From Bacteroidota bacterium (GTDB lineage: Bacteria; Bacteroidota; Bacteroidia; NS11-12g; UBA955): DNA of 64,000 nt. The stretch lies in assembly GCA_027621365.1 (NCBI GenBank), contig JAQCBH010000011.1, positions 19,919 to 83,918 of the forward strand, in the 5' to 3' direction. Below, one piece after another: positions 62,016 to 64,000 of the stretch. The translations under genes and the position numbers were made by a program. Under the pieces are notes generated by a model. That model worked only from the letters and a program-made list of their open reading frames with translations. It had not been told where the DNA came from and did not search any database. How positions within the stretch are numbered: position 1 is the stretch's first letter; the number at the start of each line of letters is the position of its first letter.

Positions 62016-63385
62016 GATTGAAACAACTCCTCGTTTGGTTAGCATTGGCGGCCTGTTCCTGGGCCCAGGCCCAACCTGCCTTGCAAGGTCCTACCTTGCC
62101 GCCACAGCGCGTCGATGGCATCTTGGCTGTGGTGGGCGATAAAATCATCATGCGCTCGGAATTTGAAACCGAGAAAATGCAGTTGGCAAGGGGCCGTGAA
62201 TTGCCCGATTCCTTGGCTGCTTATTGCGCCATTTTGGACCAGCTGATCATCGATCGTTTGTTGCTCAACCAGGCCGAAATTGACTCCATTCCCTTGGGCG
62301 ATGATCGGATTGAATCAGAGATTGATAACCGCATTCGCGAATACCAGCGCATGGCGGGTAGCTTGGTTGAATTGGAGCGATACTTGGGAAAGACCATTAC
62401 CGAATTCAAGGATGAGATTCGTCCGAAAATGCGCAATAGTCTGTTGGCTCAAGAGATGCGCAGCACCATCACCGATCCGATTCGCATTTCTCCCCAAGAG
62501 GTGAAGCAGTATTACGAATCCATTCCTGAAGATTCTCTGCCCATCATCAATACCGAGGTGGAGGTGGCTCAGCTCATCATTGAGCCTCCCGTTTCTGAGG
62601 TAGCCCGAGCCTATGCCCAGGAGCAACTCGAAGACCTGCGGGCCCGCATCTTGCGCGGTGAGAGTTTTGAGCGCCTAGCCAAGGCCTATTCGATGGATCC
62701 AGGTTCCAAGAACAACGGTGGTTTGCTGCCCGAGTTTGGACGTGGTGAAATGGTCGGTGCTTTTGAGCGAATGGCTTTCAAATTGAAAGACGACAGTTTG
62801 AGCCCTGTGTTCGAGAGCGACTACGGTTTTCACATCATGAAACTGATCAAGCGCAAGGGCGAACGCGTCATTGCGGCTCATATCTTGATTCGCCCTGAAT
62901 ACACCAGCAGTGATTTCATCGCGGCCTCTGCCTCTGCCGATTCCATTTTTACGGAATTGAGCGAAGGCCGATTGGAGTGGTGCACGGCTTTGAAAGCGTT
63001 CACGAGCGAAACCTATGGCGACAAGGCTTACTGCGGATATTTGAGCGACGAGGTGACGGGATTGCAAAAAACGGCCTTTGATCAGCTCCCTTCTGACATC
63101 AAGCAACAGGTGGAGAAAATGGAGGCTGGAACCTATTCTGCCCCCAAGTTGACCGTTACTCCTGATGGCCGTTCGGTTTACCGCATTCTCTATGTCAAGA
63201 GCTTCATTGCTCCTCACGAGGCCAACTTGATTCAGGATTACAGCCGCATTCAAATGGAAGCGGAAGAACAAAAGAAACAAGAGGCTTTGGATTCTTGGGT
63301 GCAGAAATACAAATCACGCACCTACATTCGGGTCAATGATCCGGGCTTTGATTGTCCCTCTGTCGAAACCTGGAATCGCCCATGA
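62012..63385 (+). CDS. SurA-like periplasmic chaperone
   Basis: A 457-residue SurA-type protein with signal peptide (LLVWLALAACSWAQA), the SurA N-domain start VDGILAVVGDKIIMRSEF, one clear parvulin domain (about 175-285, VEVAQLIIEP, GGLLPEFGRGEMV, YGFHIMKLI) and a second, more divergent one (about 285-395, AAHILIRPEYTS). It likely works with the preceding chaperone in outer-membrane protein assembly. It overlaps genes on both sides by ATGA, so the three are coupled. Confidence 0.92.
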   Translation: MRLKQLLVWLALAACSWAQAQPALQGPTLPPQRVDGILAVVGDKIIMRSEFETEKMQLARGRELPDSLAAYCAILDQLIIDRLLLNQAEIDSIPLGDDRIESEIDNRIREYQRMAGSLVELERYLGKTITEFKDEIRPKMRNSLLAQEMRSTITDPIRISPQEVKQYYESIPEDSLPIINTEVEVAQLIIEPPVSEVARAYAQEQLEDLRARILRGESFERLAKAYSMDPGSKNNGGLLPEFGRGEMVGAFERMAFKLKDDSLSPVFESDYGFHIMKLIKRKGERVIAAHILIRPEYTSSDFIAASASADSIFTELSEGRLEWCTALKAFTSETYGDKAYCGYLSDEVTGLQKTAFDQLPSDIKQQVEKMEAGTYSAPKLTVTPDGRSVYRILYVKSFIAPHEANLIQDYSRIQMEAEEQKKQEALDSWVQKYKSRTYIRVNDPGFDCPSVETWNRP

Positions 63386-64000
63386 GTTCATCAGATTCCT
63401 TGCAGAAAGCCCTGGTATTTGCCCCTGAAATTCAGAGGGTAAAGGAAGAAATTGGCCGAGTGGTAATCGGTCAAGAAGAGGCTGTTGAGGCCCTTTTGAA
63501 TGCCGTCTTCTGCAACGGTCACGTGCTCATGGTGGGTGTTCCGGGATTGGCCAAAACCCTGTTGGTGAAGACCATTTCTACGGCCTTGGGATTGGATTTC
63601 AAACGGGTTCAATTTACCCCAGACTTGATGCCCAGCGATATTTTGGGTGCAGAGATTTTGGATGCTGAGCGCAAATTCAGTTTTGTGAAGGGCCCGATTT
63701 TTACCCAGGTTCTGTTGGCGGATGAAATCAACCGCACACCTCCCAAAACACAAGCCGCTTTGTTGGAGGCCATGCAGGAGAAGCAGGTTACGGCAGCCGG
63801 TCAATTGTACCCTTTGCCCGAGCCCTTTTTTGTGTTAGCCACCCAAAACCCGATTGAGCAGGAGGGAACCTATCCCTTGCCCGAAGCCCAGTTGGACCGC
63901 TTCATGTATCAAGTGGTTTTGGGCTACCCCAGTTTTGAGCAGGAACAGGCCATTCTCAAGCAAACCACGGCTTCGGTACAACCCCGAAGTCAGCCCGTTT
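63382..64000 (+). CDS. MoxR-family AAA ATPase (3' end cut by window)
   Basis: The first 206 codons of a MoxR AAA+ ATPase, a family that helps activate or fold proteins, often with VWA-domain partners. Marks are GRVVIGQEEAVEALL, Walker A GVPGLAKT, MPSDILGAEIL, Walker B LLADEINRTPPKTQAALLEA, and ATQNPIEQEGTYPLPEAQLDR. It starts at ATG 63382 overlapping the SurA-like stop (ATGA). The reading frame is open to the right edge. MoxR after two SurA-like genes is a common Bacteroidota order. Confidence 0.95.
   Translation, partial: MSSSDSLQKALVFAPEIQRVKEEIGRVVIGQEEAVEALLNAVFCNGHVLMVGVPGLAKTLLVKTISTALGLDFKRVQFTPDLMPSDILGAEILDAERKFSFVKGPIFTQVLLADEINRTPPKTQAALLEAMQEKQVTAAGQLYPLPEPFFVLATQNPIEQEGTYPLPEAQLDRFMYQVVLGYPSFEQEQAILKQTTASVQPRSQPV

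Noticed and set aside
1..64000. CRISPR arrays, insertion sequences, tandem repeats or rRNA
   Set aside because: None seen by eye: no regularly spaced direct repeats, transposase motifs or rRNA stretches.

Overview
The window looks like a chromosome segment of a free-living Bacteroidota bacterium, most likely from the Flavobacteriales/Cryomorphaceae-like part of the phylum. The reasons are: two proteins ending in type IX secretion (T9SS) type A sorting domains, many SPI and SPII envelope proteins, repeated TAnnTTTG promoter elements (the Bacteroidota -7 box), almost no Shine-Dalgarno sequences, and typical Bacteroidota gene neighbourhoods (prs-rplY, nrnA next to an FKBP lipoprotein, SurA-SurA-MoxR). 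Base composition is moderate and even. I see no insertion sequence, prophage, CRISPR array, rRNA or recent island. There is one tRNA, and both window edges cut a gene.

Layout. 1-4.2 kb: the end of biotin protein ligase, a DUF1800/DUF1501 pair whose second member carries both a Tat signal and a T9SS tail, and tRNA-Gln. 4.2-7.2 kb: prs, ribosomal protein L25, Mn-type superoxide dismutase, and the vitamin transporter PnuC. 7.2-16.3 kb: an M16 peptidase with an AlbA_2 regulator, divergent from nrnA and an FKBP lipoprotein, then rmlB, cysS, rsmE, purD and DUF502. 16.3-23.3 kb: exbB-exbD-lipid A deacylase, facing an ABC exporter-TPR-beta-barrel operon. 23.3-29.7 kb: comF, a 1052-residue Calx-beta surface protein, a DUF1684 lipoprotein and a second ABC exporter. 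29.6-38.5 kb: ftsH, kynureninase, an O-methyltransferase, DUF2795, hflX, a secreted protein with a DUF6427-like membrane protein, and an AcpH-like protein. 38.5-47.8 kb: lipoprotein MsrB, DNA polymerase I, a putative porin, a small membrane protein, and a coupled lipoprotein/outer-membrane protein pair. 47.8-54.1 kb: a GT-C/GT2 glycosyltransferase pair, a lipoprotein thioredoxin, a ComA-like phosphosulfolactate synthase with a TPR protein, a LysE exporter and methylmalonyl-CoA epimerase. 54.2-64 kb: iscS-iscU-iscA, leuS, obg, two SurA-like chaperones and the start of a MoxR ATPase.

Most genes are core metabolism, translation or envelope biogenesis. Three features stand out. First, iscS and iscU each carry the same 17-bp inverted repeat (TTTAGA-N5-TCTAAA) at their promoters, which looks like a shared operator. 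Second, many TAnnTTTG elements lie only 3-8 nt before the start codon, which predicts many leaderless mRNAs. Third, most convergent gene pairs overlap at their stop codons, four of them by the same 4 nt.

The best candidates for undescribed systems are the ABC exporter-TPR-barrel operon (18.5-23.3 kb), the lipoprotein-barrel pair (44.5-47.8 kb) and the Tat/T9SS double-targeted DUF1501 protein with its signal-less DUF1800 partner. All functions are read from motifs and context by eye; no database search was run.
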